From: Globodera rostochiensis
Taxonomy: Eukaryota; Nematoda; Chromadorea; Rhabditida; Heteroderidae
Assembly: GCA_018350325.1 (NCBI GenBank)
Contig: JAEVLN010000059.1
Span: 62,001 to 126,000, forward strand
Length of the DNA: 64,000 nt
Reading direction: 5' to 3'
Shown: positions 53,884-62,905 of the stretch, in pieces
How positions within the stretch are numbered: position 1 is the first letter of the stretch
Layout of the letters: each line of letters opens with the position of its first letter
Program-made: the position numbers and the translations under genes
The notes under the pieces: model-generated
Told to the model about the DNA's origin: nothing
The model's input: only the letters and a program-made list of their open reading frames with translations
The model's database searches: none

Positions 53884-54602
53884 GGGAGTAGGCATGTAGC
53901 ATCGCAATTAAAATAGCTTTGGCGGTTAACTGTTATGGCGCGGCTACGGACAATTTCCATGCTTGAAGTTCTGATTGCCATCCGTACAATCCCATCTTCG
54001 TCTTGTTGAAAAACTTTCACATGCATTAAAAAGTTATTTTATACCCACATAACAGCATGCCGGAACCACAGTGCCAGAAGCTTTTTCCATCTCATTGAAA
54101 AAAACATGCAAATCCTCAGCATATTCAAAGTCGTCCTGGGACAAGAAAAATTCGATCTTTTTCGGGCCGCGCACAGTAACAGGGAAATAATGTGATGTCA
54201 AGCGGTCTATACAAAAAATTTGAATTTTATTTATCTAACTATATCTGTGGTTCTAATAATAGATTGACAGTTAACCAAATTTCTTTTTTTTGTTTGTTGT
54301 AATTACTTTTACCAACATTTTTTGGATATGAGGTCGGCAGCGGTTTCTGCCGCCGCGCCTCCAACAAAACCACCGGCGAAGTTGACCCCGAGATTAGTCC
54401 CGGTTTTTTTCAAAGCATGTTTAATGGTGGAGCGACCGGCTGAATGCACAAGCTGACGTTCCGCACGTACGACAGAGTAACTACCACCGCCGCGCAAAAT
54501 ATGTCGAAGGACGTTAAGAGCCGAGCGCAGAATATTCGTGTCAGCCGAAATAGTAGTAGCAAATAGCACAATTAAAATAGTGGCACGCCAAAACATTTTC
54601 AC
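53880..54602 (-). CDS. MULE cargo gene: secreted protein, unrecognised (about 195 aa)
   Basis: Exon 1 (54,602 to about 54,313) starts with a clear signal peptide (FWRATILIVLFATTISA). A basic region (LRSALNVLRHILRGG, then IKHALKK) and a Gly/Ala-rich segment (NFAGGFVGGAAAETAADL) follow. Exon 2 (about 54,208-54,037) encodes SHYFPVTVRGPKKIEFFLSQ, then DDFEYAEDLHVFFNEMEKAS. Exon 3 (about 54,005-53,880) encodes FQQDEDGIVRMAIRTSSMEI and ends in DATCLLP, stop. The exon 2-3 join through GTATAA/AAAG keeps frame. The exon 1-2 join is uncertain: the best GT (GTAAAAG) gives a stop, so a weaker donor (GTTGGT) is needed. No family recognised. It shares a 230-bp divergent promoter region with the transposase. 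Confidence 0.55.
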
Positions 54603-54831
54603 AATTTGGAAAATGAGTAGTGAAAGGCTTAAAGCATCTTCTTATATTGTTTTCACATGCTCACTGGCGTAATACGCAGTTGCACTTTCGTACGCCATCA
54701 GCTGTCATGCCAACCGAGCATTGTCAACATGTTTTTGTTTCGTTCTTTATTTGCCGTGACAGCCGGCAGTAAAAACAATTTAGAAAAGCTCGCCATTCTT
54801 TCGCGTTCACTATAATAGTTGGCACTTTGAA

Positions 54832-56664
54832 ATGTGTAACTTATTTGCCCTTTTCTTGTTTATCGCTCATCTATGCTTAACTCAACCCCCTGAACAACAC
54901 CAAGATCAACTTGGTCCCGCTGAAAGAACAACCAAAGCGAAAACATTGTTCGTATTTCATGGATATGAAATGCGCAAGGACCGAATCATCGCAGAAGGCC
55001 GAACACAGGTTAAACGCATGGTGAATTTTTTCTCTTAACATAATTTAGGTCTGGCGTTGTGTTCGTAAGTCGTGTGCCGGTAGAGCTCACTCTGAAGTTG
55101 GGACTACTGATTTGGTTGAAACAACTAAACATAATCACTTAGCTGATCCTGATTCAACTACGGTATGTGTGTTAAAATGACTTTACGGATAATCATATTG
55201 CAGAGACGACAAAGCCAAGAGCATTTAAAAGATATGGCAAAACATCAGCCCGAAGCATCGCCCAGGAATTTAATTGGAACATCGAGAGAAGGGCTAACCG
55301 ATGAACAGCTCGTTCACATGCCTTCATATAAGGCGGCACAAATGAAAATTGAACGCCAACGCCTAATACCGGGACGTGACCAAGTTAATGCTGTCAACCC
55401 CTTGGAAATCGTGATCGATGTAAAGCATTTACTACAAAAATGGGTCAGAGTACTTTTCAAACTCCAAATTTAGGGCCAGTTTGCCATTGACAAGAGAGGA
55501 AACCAGTTTCTAATGTGGGATTCCCGCGAGCATGAATTGGAAGAGCCGATTTTCTTTATCTTTGCAAGTGAAAAGGGACTCGAATGGTTAAGGGTGTTTT
55601 CGCATTGGGCTGGAGATGGCACATTCAAGAGTCTATAATGCCAATTAATATTTTTTAATTATTAATTTGAGTGCGTCCATCAAATTTCATGCAATTGTAT
55701 ACTTTGAACGTTCTTGTACAACATTCGAGCATTCCCTGCGCATATATGGTTATGGCGAACCGCCTACAGGATACGTACAGACGTGCGTTTACTGTCCTAA
55801 GCAATCGACTGGAAGGTGTCTTACCGGAAAGCTTTATGTTGGATTTTGAACCAGGTTAGAGCATATTTTAATTCTGTTAATCGTTGTGTTAAGCTGTTCG
55901 CTCTGCGTTTCTTGATGTTTGGCCGAACACTGCTATACGTCATTGTTTATTTCATTTAGCGCAATCAGTAAATAGGCGTGTTCAAAGAGATGGACTAGCA
56001 CAAGCTTATCTGCAAGACATTGACTTTCGAAAAGCTGTTCGCTCTTTGTCGGCCCTTTCATTTCTGCCGTTGCATGAACTTGAGTATGGGTACCAAATTC
56101 TTCGCAATCATGCACCAGCTGCGGCTATTCCGATTTACAATTATTTCGAAGCGTAAGTTAAAGGTATGTGATTAGTAAGCTCCAATACTAGGGCCTACAT
56201 TTTTCGCGTTGATGGTAATGGAAACAGAAGAGCCGCTTTGTTTGTCCCAGCTTCTTGGAATATGCATGATTCAGTTCTTGCAGACATCGGAAGAACAAAT
56301 AATGGACTAGAAGGGTTTCATTCAAGTTTCAATAAACGATTTGCAGCACCAAAACCTCCTTTGGCAACGTGCTTTAAATTTCAGTAAAAATAAAATTCAA
56401 AAATTTAGCTTTATATCGCGTATCAAAGACGAAGAAGAATATCAGCGGAACAGAATGAGGCCTCATGAGCTTGATCCGACCAGGCCCGTAGCTGAAATTC
56501 CTCGTTCCAAAAAATATTTGGAGAATGACAGATCTATTAGAGATTTAGTCGAACGTTTTGACCAACAAAACCCCAATGAGCGAAACGATCAAGCATGGAT
56601 CACCCATCTCCATGCCCTTTCATTTCGTCTAACAACAAAAGGAATAGACAACTGGCTTGATTAA
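54832..56664 (+). CDS. MULE transposase with FLYWCH zinc finger (about 495 aa, 8 exons)
   Basis: Exons: 54,832-55,008; 55,049-55,162; 55,204-55,419; 55,474-55,630; 55,672-55,854; 55,960-56,152; 56,192-56,383; 56,409-56,664. All joins keep frame with GT/AG and introns of 25-105 bp. Residues 37-97 are a FLYWCH-type finger (TLFVFHGYEM, VWRCVRKSCAGRAHSE, KHNHL). Residues 205-400 are the RNase H-like MULE core: HWAGDGTFK (Asp 217), MLDFEP (Asp 279) and RTNNGLEGFH (Glu 387). These match the family's DDE triad. The segment between the second Asp and QSVNRRVQRDGL is shorter than usual and lacks the conserved CxxH. The first 17 residues are oddly hydrophobic; a later start is possible. Confidence 0.8.
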
Positions 56665-56689
56665 TTAGCAAACTAAAAGTTCGTTAGAA

Positions 56690-56948
56690 CGATGTTTGGC
56701 TGTGCATGATTTTATGATTTGTCGATACAATCCCTGTTGGCCCTTGGGAAAGGCGATTTATCGGAAATGAATTTTTTATTTTTTTTTCTCCATCTGGGGG
56801 CGCAAATGTGGGGGGCGCAAATGTGGGGGCGCAAATGTGGGGGCGCAAATGTGGGGGCGCAAATGTGGGGGGCGCAAATGTGGGGGGCGCAAATGTGGGG
56901 GCGCAAATGTGGGGGGCGCAAATGTGGGGGCGCAAATGTGGGCTAACC
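56690..56948 (-). repeat. MULE right terminal inverted repeat
   Basis: The inverse of the left end: unique sequence with CAATCCCTGTTGGCCCTT, then about eleven copies of GGGGCGCAAATGTG. Copy order and spacing differ slightly between ends. Confidence 0.85.
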
Positions 56949-57281
56949 CCAGCTACAATTCTCAACTAAGCGACGGACCGTGACCAAATCGCCCGGTGAT
57001 GGTGGGAGCTGAATTTTATTTTAAATTTTAAATGCCAATCTGATCAAAAACGCCCTCAGATCCATATAAAGCCATTGCGAATATTCGGTTGAGAATCAAA
57101 GGCGTTTGGTATTTGGAATTTGCGGAGGACGAAGAAAACAGTCGCCAACTCAGCGAGCCCGTGTACATTCGGGGCCTTCGGTGGAAAATATCGGCGAGTT
57201 CGCGAACCAACTGCGACCATAAGTGTCTGAGCTTTTACCTCCAATGCAACGCGGAAGACTGCGGTGGGCATTATCTATCAG

Positions 57282-57367
57282 CGGGGTCCGGACAATTGGA
57301 CAGTGGACAATCCGACAGTGGACAATTGTCCAATGTCGGATTGTCCACTGTCCAATTGTCCTGGCAC
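57282..57367. mobile_element. 86-bp MITE, word GGACAATTGG
   Basis: Ends CGGGGTCCGGACAATTGG and CCAATTGTCCTGGCAC; exact 8-bp duplication TCTATCAG (57,274-57,281 and 57,368-57,375). The interior is a palindrome of GGACAATTG and GACAGTGGAC words. Confidence 0.85.
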
Positions 57368-57375
57368 TCTATCAG

Positions 57376-57673
57376 TAGTATGGGGATTTTTAGTTATTTA
57401 ACTATTTTTTCTGCAGCTTTGTTTTGGCCAGTTATGCACGAAAAACATGTTTTTAGTCGAAAATTTCGTCGTTTTAACGTCACTATTCGTAACTAAAAAA
57501 AACTATTTCGGGGTTTTCGTCACTAAAATAGTGACGAAACTATTTTGGCAAAAAATGGCTTTTCATCACTATTTTCGCTTATAAACCGGGATTTTTGCCA
57601 CTATTTTGGCACTTTTTCGCCACTATTTAGTTAACCATTTAGAGATTTTTCTTAACTAAAAATCCCCACCCTA
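57376..57673. mobile_element. 298-bp MITE (TAG...GGGGATTTTTAG ends), intact relative of the 38.15-kb element
   Basis: Ends TAGTATGGGGATTTTTAG and CTAAAAATCCCCACCCTA. Flanks TCTATCAG and TCTATCAC (7 of 8). The left flank is also the right duplication of the preceding MITE. Interior words GTCACTATTTTCG match the outer element around the Bel/Pao insertion. Confidence 0.85.
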
Positions 57674-58432
57674 TCTATCACTAACATTGATAATTTAATT
57701 TCCAAATTCTGATACGTCCCCGGAAGGGGGGCGGGGTGGGTCGACGTGCGCAATTGTGTTAAAATGGCCTTTAATATAAAGATGCCAATTGGAGCTGTGC
57801 CTGGTCGGCAACATTTATAATTGTTTCGCAAACGGAGGGGAAAAAAGATCTTATTCGGGATTATCGCAACACTTTTAACGCCACAAACAACCGCGCGGGC
57901 TACGCCCTGTTTACATCGCTTAAGGTTAATTAAAGATGATTTGAGACCAAAATGCCATGGCATTAAAAATAAGGAATTTAGAAATTGAGGGACCCGAAGA
58001 ACGGCTGGTACGACGCGTTGAACGATTCGGTGATTTTGGAAGTCGATGTAATTGCTGACAAACCTCACGGAGTCGAGTGAAACAAAAAGGAACAAATCCC
58101 ACGAACTGTTTTGCGCACAATTACAATAAGCATGCTTAGCAAATTTAAGGATTATCGATAAATTATCGACTGATTTTTTATTCACAATACGTTTAAATCA
58201 GTGTTGCCAACTGTCCTTATTTATAATTTGTCCTTATTTGGAGAGTCCTAATCTTATAAATTTAAAATGTCCTTATTTGTAAGATTTGTCTTTATGTTGA
58301 ATTGTGAAGGTTTGGCATAATTTTTGGACCAATTTTTAAACAAATATTGTTTAATCTTCAAAAAATTTCCCGGCGGCGCCTATCAGCACCGCCGGACTCC
58401 TCCCATTCCTACTTCAAAAAATAGCCGCATGC

Positions 58433-58620
58433 AGGGCTGCACGAAATTTCGTTCCGTTTTCGTGTTTTTCGTCGTTTTCGTGGTTTTTTGGGTTTCGTTT
58501 TCGTCTTAGAATTTTTTTTCGTTTCGTTTCGTTTTCGAAAATAAAAAAATAGATTTTTCGTTTCGTTTTCGAAAATGCAAAATTTTACGAAAAAATCGAA
58601 AAAAAGTGCACCACTAAAGA
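58433..58620. repeat. CAGGGCTG-headed CGTTTTCG word repeat
   Basis: It starts CAGGGCTGCACGAAATTTCG and repeats CGTTTTCG/TTTCGTTTCG. The end near GTGCACCACTAAAG looks degenerate. A sister block with the inverse words lies at 60,393-60,597. Confidence 0.6.
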
Positions 58621-58658
58621 ATGGACTTTTGGAGACAATTTTAACTTTATGAGAGATA

Positions 58659-58738
58659 ATCTCGCGTGGTGTAGTAGTTAGTGTTGAGCTCATTCGGGTT
58701 ATCATTTGTCTGGTTCGATTTTCCGGACCTGCGACTCT
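58659..58738 (+). repeat. tRNA-like sequence starting ATCTCGCGT
   Basis: GTGGTGTAGTAGTTAGTG (A-box-like) and CTGGTTCGATTTTCC (B-box-like). Shares its first nine bases with the tRNA-like sequence at 8.1 kb (minus). Probably a SINE head. Confidence 0.45.
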
Positions 58739-58739
58739 C

Positions 58740-59090
58740 TTTTATGAATCTTTTAGTGCAGAAATTTGTTCTTAAAAAAAATTTAAAAAGTTTTAAAATT
58801 ATTTTACACTTTTAAAATAAATATTTCGAACTTTCCTTTATACTTACACAAATCGTATGCTTTTTTCTTAATTTTCATTCAAAACCAAAGAAAAATTATG
58901 AATTTTTGGATCAATTTTTATATCAAAAACCGATCAAATTTAGAAAATTTCTCGGCGGCGCCTATCGGCACCGCCGACTCCCCCTGTATTTAAAAAGGTG
59001 CCAATTCTATGGCATCGGGTCAAAAAATGGCATTTTTTTATGATTATTTTTCTTAAGGAATCCTCAAAAAAAATGCTTTTTTGAAGGGTG
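58740..59090. other. No gene; hairpin core at 58,953-58,976
   Basis: AT-rich spacer with one well-preserved GC-rich hairpin core (GGCGGCGCCTATCGGCACC). Confidence 0.5.
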
Positions 59091-59511
59091 TGCACATTTT
59101 TATAAAATTTTTAATTTTTAGGCGCGCTTGTTCGTTGGATGATGGAGATGTGAGCGTTGAACGCGCTGAAGATGACGGATTTGAGAAGCATCAACAACCG
59201 ACCACAGACCCCCAATAAAACCAATAAGACAAATTCATTCATTGTGCATGGTGCTCACTAGGGTTGGACAGAACCGGTTAAACTCTTTATTTCAACATCG
59301 GACTTTATACTCCCTGATTGAAAACCCCGTTTTATTCTCTCTCTTTTTAGTTATTCTTAGTCAAAAAACAAAAATATCACTCAGAATACCTACCTTATAT
59401 CAGGGTTCCGATTCGTCCTTGGATGCCAAGGACAGTCCGTGGAAATGGACCCTCGATTTTGGAACATTAAAAATGTCCTTATTTCCAAGAATGTCCTTGG
59501 AAAATGGAGAT
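59091..59511. repeat. Copy of 3,948-4,369, including the last Ly6-like exon
   Basis: It matches the earlier segment from CACATTTTTATAAAATTTTT to CCTTGGAAAATGGAGAT, including the terminal exon encoding ALVRWMMEM (59,121-59,152). No coding exon precedes it here, so only the gene's tail was copied. Confidence 0.75.
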
Positions 59512-59779
59512 TTGGCTGGAAGGCGGGAGAGAGGGGAGGAGAGGAGAGACACAGTGGCTGGGGCTGGACATGGAGACAGAGTAAAAAAGAGTGGCAGAAA
59601 TAGTGCACCGTTTTGTGTATGGACAACACGGGAAGACAGAAAAAGACAGAGGTGGTAAACGAACCCGGCAACCGCAACTTCGGGCGCCACCAGCTATGTC
59701 AAAAGCTAAGCGGTCGGGTAAAATTAAAAAAGCCAATCTAAGCTAGCTACGAAGCGGCAGGGATCTCAGAATGCCCTCT

Positions 59780-59880
59780 ATACCTGGGATGGGAATCGTG
59801 ATTGCGATCGCGCGATCGTGATCGCAATTATCGCCTTTTTTTAGGCAGATCGCCGTTCGCATTCATGCAAGATAGCGCGA
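59780..59880. repeat. GCGATCGC word repeat
   Basis: GGGATGGGAATCGTGATTGCG leads into GATCGCGCGATCGTGATCGC words. Right end unresolved. Confidence 0.5.
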
Positions 59881-60392
59881 TATTACACACCTAACGATTG
59901 GATTTTTAATTTAAAAATAATGTCAGAATGCCATAAAAAATTTTTTTGGCGAACTACAAAAACACACTAAAAATTTCCTCCAAACCAATTTTTGAGGTCA
60001 AATTTTGTTTTACCCTAAACCGGAGCCGTGTGTAGCTTGGATTTTGTTATAGGATTTTCAAAAATTTCTACCGGTTGAAAAACCGCTTTAAATCTCATTT
60101 TTTTATTTTCTCTGACAAATTCGCAATCAATATTTTCATCCATTTTTAAAAGGAAAAATATTTCCCACAAATTTGACCAATAGGGTCCCCCCCCCCAATT
60201 CCCGAGATTCCTTCCAATCGATGTGGGCGACCCCTGAGGGACTTGACCTTCCCTCGAGGGGCGGCTCATCTAAGCCATAGACAACTGAGCCCACTAGCAG
60301 GATTTGAACGTCAACAAAACCATCCCCATTTCTCCATCAACTCCGTCCGTGGTGGCAGCAGAAGAGTCACTTTAGGCAAAATTGGCCCACCA
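59881..60392. other. No gene recognised
   Basis: Mixed AT-rich and short C-rich sequence. A CAGGATTTGAACG motif near 60,298 resembles a tRNA B box on minus but lacks a matching A box upstream. Confidence 0.3.
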
Positions 60393-60600
60393 TCAGGGCT
60401 GCACGAAAACAGGATTTTTCATTTTCGAAAACGAAAACGAAACGTAAAAATTTTTTTAGGACGAAACCGAAACACGAAACGAAAATTATTTTTTTTCATT
60501 TACAAACGAAACCGAAACGAAAAAAAATTTTAGGACGAAAACGAACACGAAAACGAAAAAATATACGTTTTCGTACAAAACGAAAACGAAAATTTTTAAA
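60393..60600. repeat. CAGGGCTG-headed CGAAAACG word repeat
   Basis: It starts CAGGGCTGCACGAAAAC and repeats CGAAAACGAAAACG/ACGAAACCGAAAC. The inverted counterpart end is not visible. Confidence 0.6.
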
Positions 60601-60776
60601 TCAAATTTAATCATAGGCAAAACCATTGATCAACAAATTATGAAGTGCTACTTGATCTTCAATCCAAAATCCGAATTTTCCGCCTCTTTCGCATATTAAG
60701 ATGCATTCTGATTTTGGCCAACTGCCTCCAACCAGTAACGTTAATAAATATTTTTTTTTGTTTTTCACATTTTAAG

Positions 60777-60944
60777 CAAAATTTTGGCAATCGATTTGCT
60801 CATTTCGAAAATGTTTTGGGCCTACAAAAAGGGTCCGCCCCTCCATTTCACAACAACAAAATTGCTGCTCCCAATACTCTCACTGTTTTGCACAGTGGCA
60901 TTTTGCCAAAATATGCCGCCGTCGTTGAACTTGTGACGAAGTGA
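60777..60944 (+). CDS. Candidate terminal exon, unrecognised
   Basis: After an ACATTTTAAG acceptor-like site the frame encodes QNFGNRFAHFENVLGLQKGS, APPFHNNKIAAPNTLTVLHS, GILPKYAAVVELVTK and a stop. Composition is protein-like and balanced. I do not recognise the family and see no upstream exon. Confidence 0.35.
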   Translation, partial: QNFGNRFAHFENVLGLQKGSAPPFHNNKIAAPNTLTVLHSGILPKYAAVVELVTK

Positions 60945-61113
60945 ATGGACGGCCGCCGATACGGGAAATGTGCTGCGTAATTGCGGGTGAATAAAAAGGA
61001 CTAATTGTCAAATTTATTTTTAAATTAATTCTGATTTGAGATAAAGAAATGGGAATTTAATAAAAAATGATTTTTGAAGGTTTTGTTAATCTTTTGTTCT
61101 TTTTTAATGGTGC

Positions 61114-61506
61114 AGCTGCAGTTTGGGTTTGAGTATCGCTACGTGCGTGTATGCGACGGCATGATGCTGAACAACAAACGTGCACAGTTGATCAACGAGG
61201 TGGACGCGTTGAAGGGGATGACGAGTGTTCGGAAGCTGAAACAACTGGAACATGCAGAGATTAAACGCATGCAGCGTGAACAGAAACAGACAACGCAGGT
61301 GGGCAAAATGAGCGTAGACCAGGGGTTGTATTGAATTTCGAAAATGTTGACGATTTTCGATTTTCAAAAATGTTATTTTTTGTTTGTGAATTGTACGAAT
61401 AAGACAGATCGGTAAAGGATTGTTTTCGAATTCGAACCAAAAAATCCTCGTTTTTCTGTCAACCTTTTTCAGGCCTTTTGCATTTGGTTGGCCTCGAATC
61501 CATAAC
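61114..61506 (+). CDS. Two-exon gene end, unrecognised
   Basis: An exon after TAATGGTGCAG encodes QFGFEYRYVRVCDGMMLNNK, RAQLINEVDALKGMTSVRKL and a charged helix KQLEHAEIKRMQREQKQTTQ, ending at CAG|GTGGGC (61,299). An in-frame exon after CTTTTTCAG (61,474) adds AFCIWLASNP and a stop. A paralogous final exon is at 14,070. The charged helix may be coiled coil. No family recognised; the 5' part is not visible. Confidence 0.4.
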
Positions 61507-61855
61507 TTTAACTTTATTTTATTATGCCCAGAAAATCTCCTCCGGCCACCACCAGCAACAGAAGCAGTCTGCCTCCTCTGCCACAAATGCCGGCCGCACC
61601 GACGGTCGTGCTGCTGCTGCTGCAGGAAGCGGTTTGGCTACGTGCAGCGTCGCCTCCTCTGTGATAGTCCCGGTGGAGCTGGTGGTGGACGAAATCTCCA
61701 ATTTGTTGTGTCCCCCGACATAAGCAGTGGGGGGGGGGGGAGGGGAGGAGCGTGCGAATTTTAATATTTTTTAAAACCGGGATTCCGTAAAACTCTGAAC
61801 GCTCCGACACATTTTCGTTTAATACCCATTTAATATTTGTCTCATCTCTTCTATT

Positions 61856-61857
<2 letters not shown>

Positions 61858-61892
<35 letters not shown>
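61858..61892. repeat. (CA)n microsatellite
   Basis: About 16 CA dinucleotides run directly into a CAGGGCTGGG terminus. Confidence 0.95.
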
Positions 61893-62055
61893 AGGGCTGG
61901 GTATCGCGCCGAAAAAAAAGCGATCGGCGATTTGCGATAAGCGCTATGGAATTTTCTAATGCGATAGCGATTGCCGATAAACCTATTTTCCAATGCGATA
62001 GGCGATATGACCAAAAAAGGCGATAAATGCGATATATATCGCGTGATAGCAATAA
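61892..62055. repeat. CAGGGCTG-headed GCGATA word repeat
   Basis: CAGGGCTGGGTATCGCGCC leads into GCGATA/TATCGC words to about 62,050. The far terminus is degenerate. Confidence 0.6.
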
Positions 62056-62293
62056 TTTTGAAAAAATTTTTTAAACTTAGAATTTCAAAAAGCCGCAAAA
62101 AAATCGGAACAATCCTGGTGAGGTGTCCGGACATTTCACATATAGGATATTTCGCACATTAGTCGGCCCGGGTACGCAGGTTTCTTCAGCTCTCTCGGAC
62201 CCGGACCGGATCATGAATCCTGGCAGTCCTGAAAATCTCGGAGTTTTTTCTGAAAATTTTTTTGCCAAAATTTTTGAATGCAGGGGGAGGGGG

Positions 62294-62315
62294 TGGCGGT
62301 GCCGATAGGCGCCGC
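62294..62315. repeat. GC-rich hairpin core
   Basis: GGCGGTGCCGATAGGCGCC, with the last arm shortened to GCCGC. A member of the dispersed family. Confidence 0.6.
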
Positions 62316-62469
62316 AAATTTTTGTTGTTTTTGGTTGAGATTTGCAGCCGAGTGCCCGCCCACCAAGCCAAAACATTTTTAGCCCTTTTGACCTTACCGC
62401 CAACAAACCCAAAGCCATTGGAAGGGCCGGTTCAGTCGACTCGGACTTCATGAAGTCCATTTTATTATT

Positions 62470-62900
62470 TAATCAAAAAAGGCATTAAACTGTTATTTAA
62501 ATTAAAAACAATTCTTGTCTTTTTGAATAAACCGTTTTTCCCCATATTTATTTATTGTTTTTAAAAGATTAACGAAAAGCAGTTTTAACGGTTATTTTTT
62601 TAGCAGTCCTTCAGATTCGAATTATCAAAAATCGAATACCAATCCATGCATCCTCACCATGATCGAATTTTCAGTTTACCGGAGATACAAGTACGATCAA
62701 ATCGCAATTCAAAATAATTTAAATGAATAAGTAAATCTTTAAAATATACCAGAACCCATTTATTCAACATTTGCATCCCTTATGAAATAAAACCCGACTC
62801 TATCTGTCTAGTAAATTCTATCCAAATACACCGATTTTCGTTAATTTTAGCGATCAGTTCCTTAATCTATTGTTATCAACGGTTGTCTATCGTCCAGTTG
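62470..62900. other. No gene recognised
   Basis: AT-rich sequence upstream of the ubiquitin-like gene; no promoter element was identified. Confidence 0.3.
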
Positions 62901-62905
62901 CCAAC

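Larger units (their letters stand above)
53631..56948. mobile_element. Mutator-like element (MULE) with cargo gene, 3.3 kb
   Basis: It splits the BTB gene exon at GAGCAGTACC. An 8-bp duplication, CCAGCTAC, flanks it (53,623-53,630 and 56,949-56,956); copies 1 and 2 have CCATCTGC once. Inverted termini of about 250 bp consist of a minisatellite plus about 100 bp of unique sequence (AAGGGCCAACAGGGATTG against its inverse). Inside are a transposase gene on plus and a secreted-protein gene on minus, diverging from 54,603-54,831. MULE family is set by the transposase. Confidence 0.88.
51480..58083 (+). pseudogene. BTB-BACK-MATH gene, fullest copy, interrupted by a MULE
   Basis: Exons by frame: 51,480 (RMEHLLSTGDGADVHFLVG, BTB start); about 51,892 (LLPAHKLILKTASDVFETMF); about 52,048 (VEVPDVEVGAFKTMLSFIY); 52,325-52,436 (KYDVPGLVKACVAF); about 52,990 (BACK, CLHYIDLNADTLF); 53,222-53,360; 53,538-53,630. 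MATH continues at 56,957 and 57,095-57,273, with the final strands at 57,780-58,083. BTB binds Cullin-3, BACK bridges, and MATH binds substrates. BTB-first, MATH-last is the reverse of the usual MATH-BTB order. Breaks: a MULE in the last BACK-side exon, two MITEs in MATH, an extra TTAA at about 57,926 giving a stop, TTTCGG where a TTTCAG acceptor is expected near 52,985, and no GT donor after the first exon. Confidence 0.75.

Noticed and set aside
59242..59658. 138-residue plus ORF near 59.4 kb
   Set aside because: It crosses the boundary of a duplicated non-coding segment into Arg/Glu-rich purine sequence; no splice sites or family.
61104..61586. 160-residue minus-strand ORF
   Set aside because: Antisense to a plus-strand exon pair with good splice sites; no domain and a low-complexity His/Leu composition.
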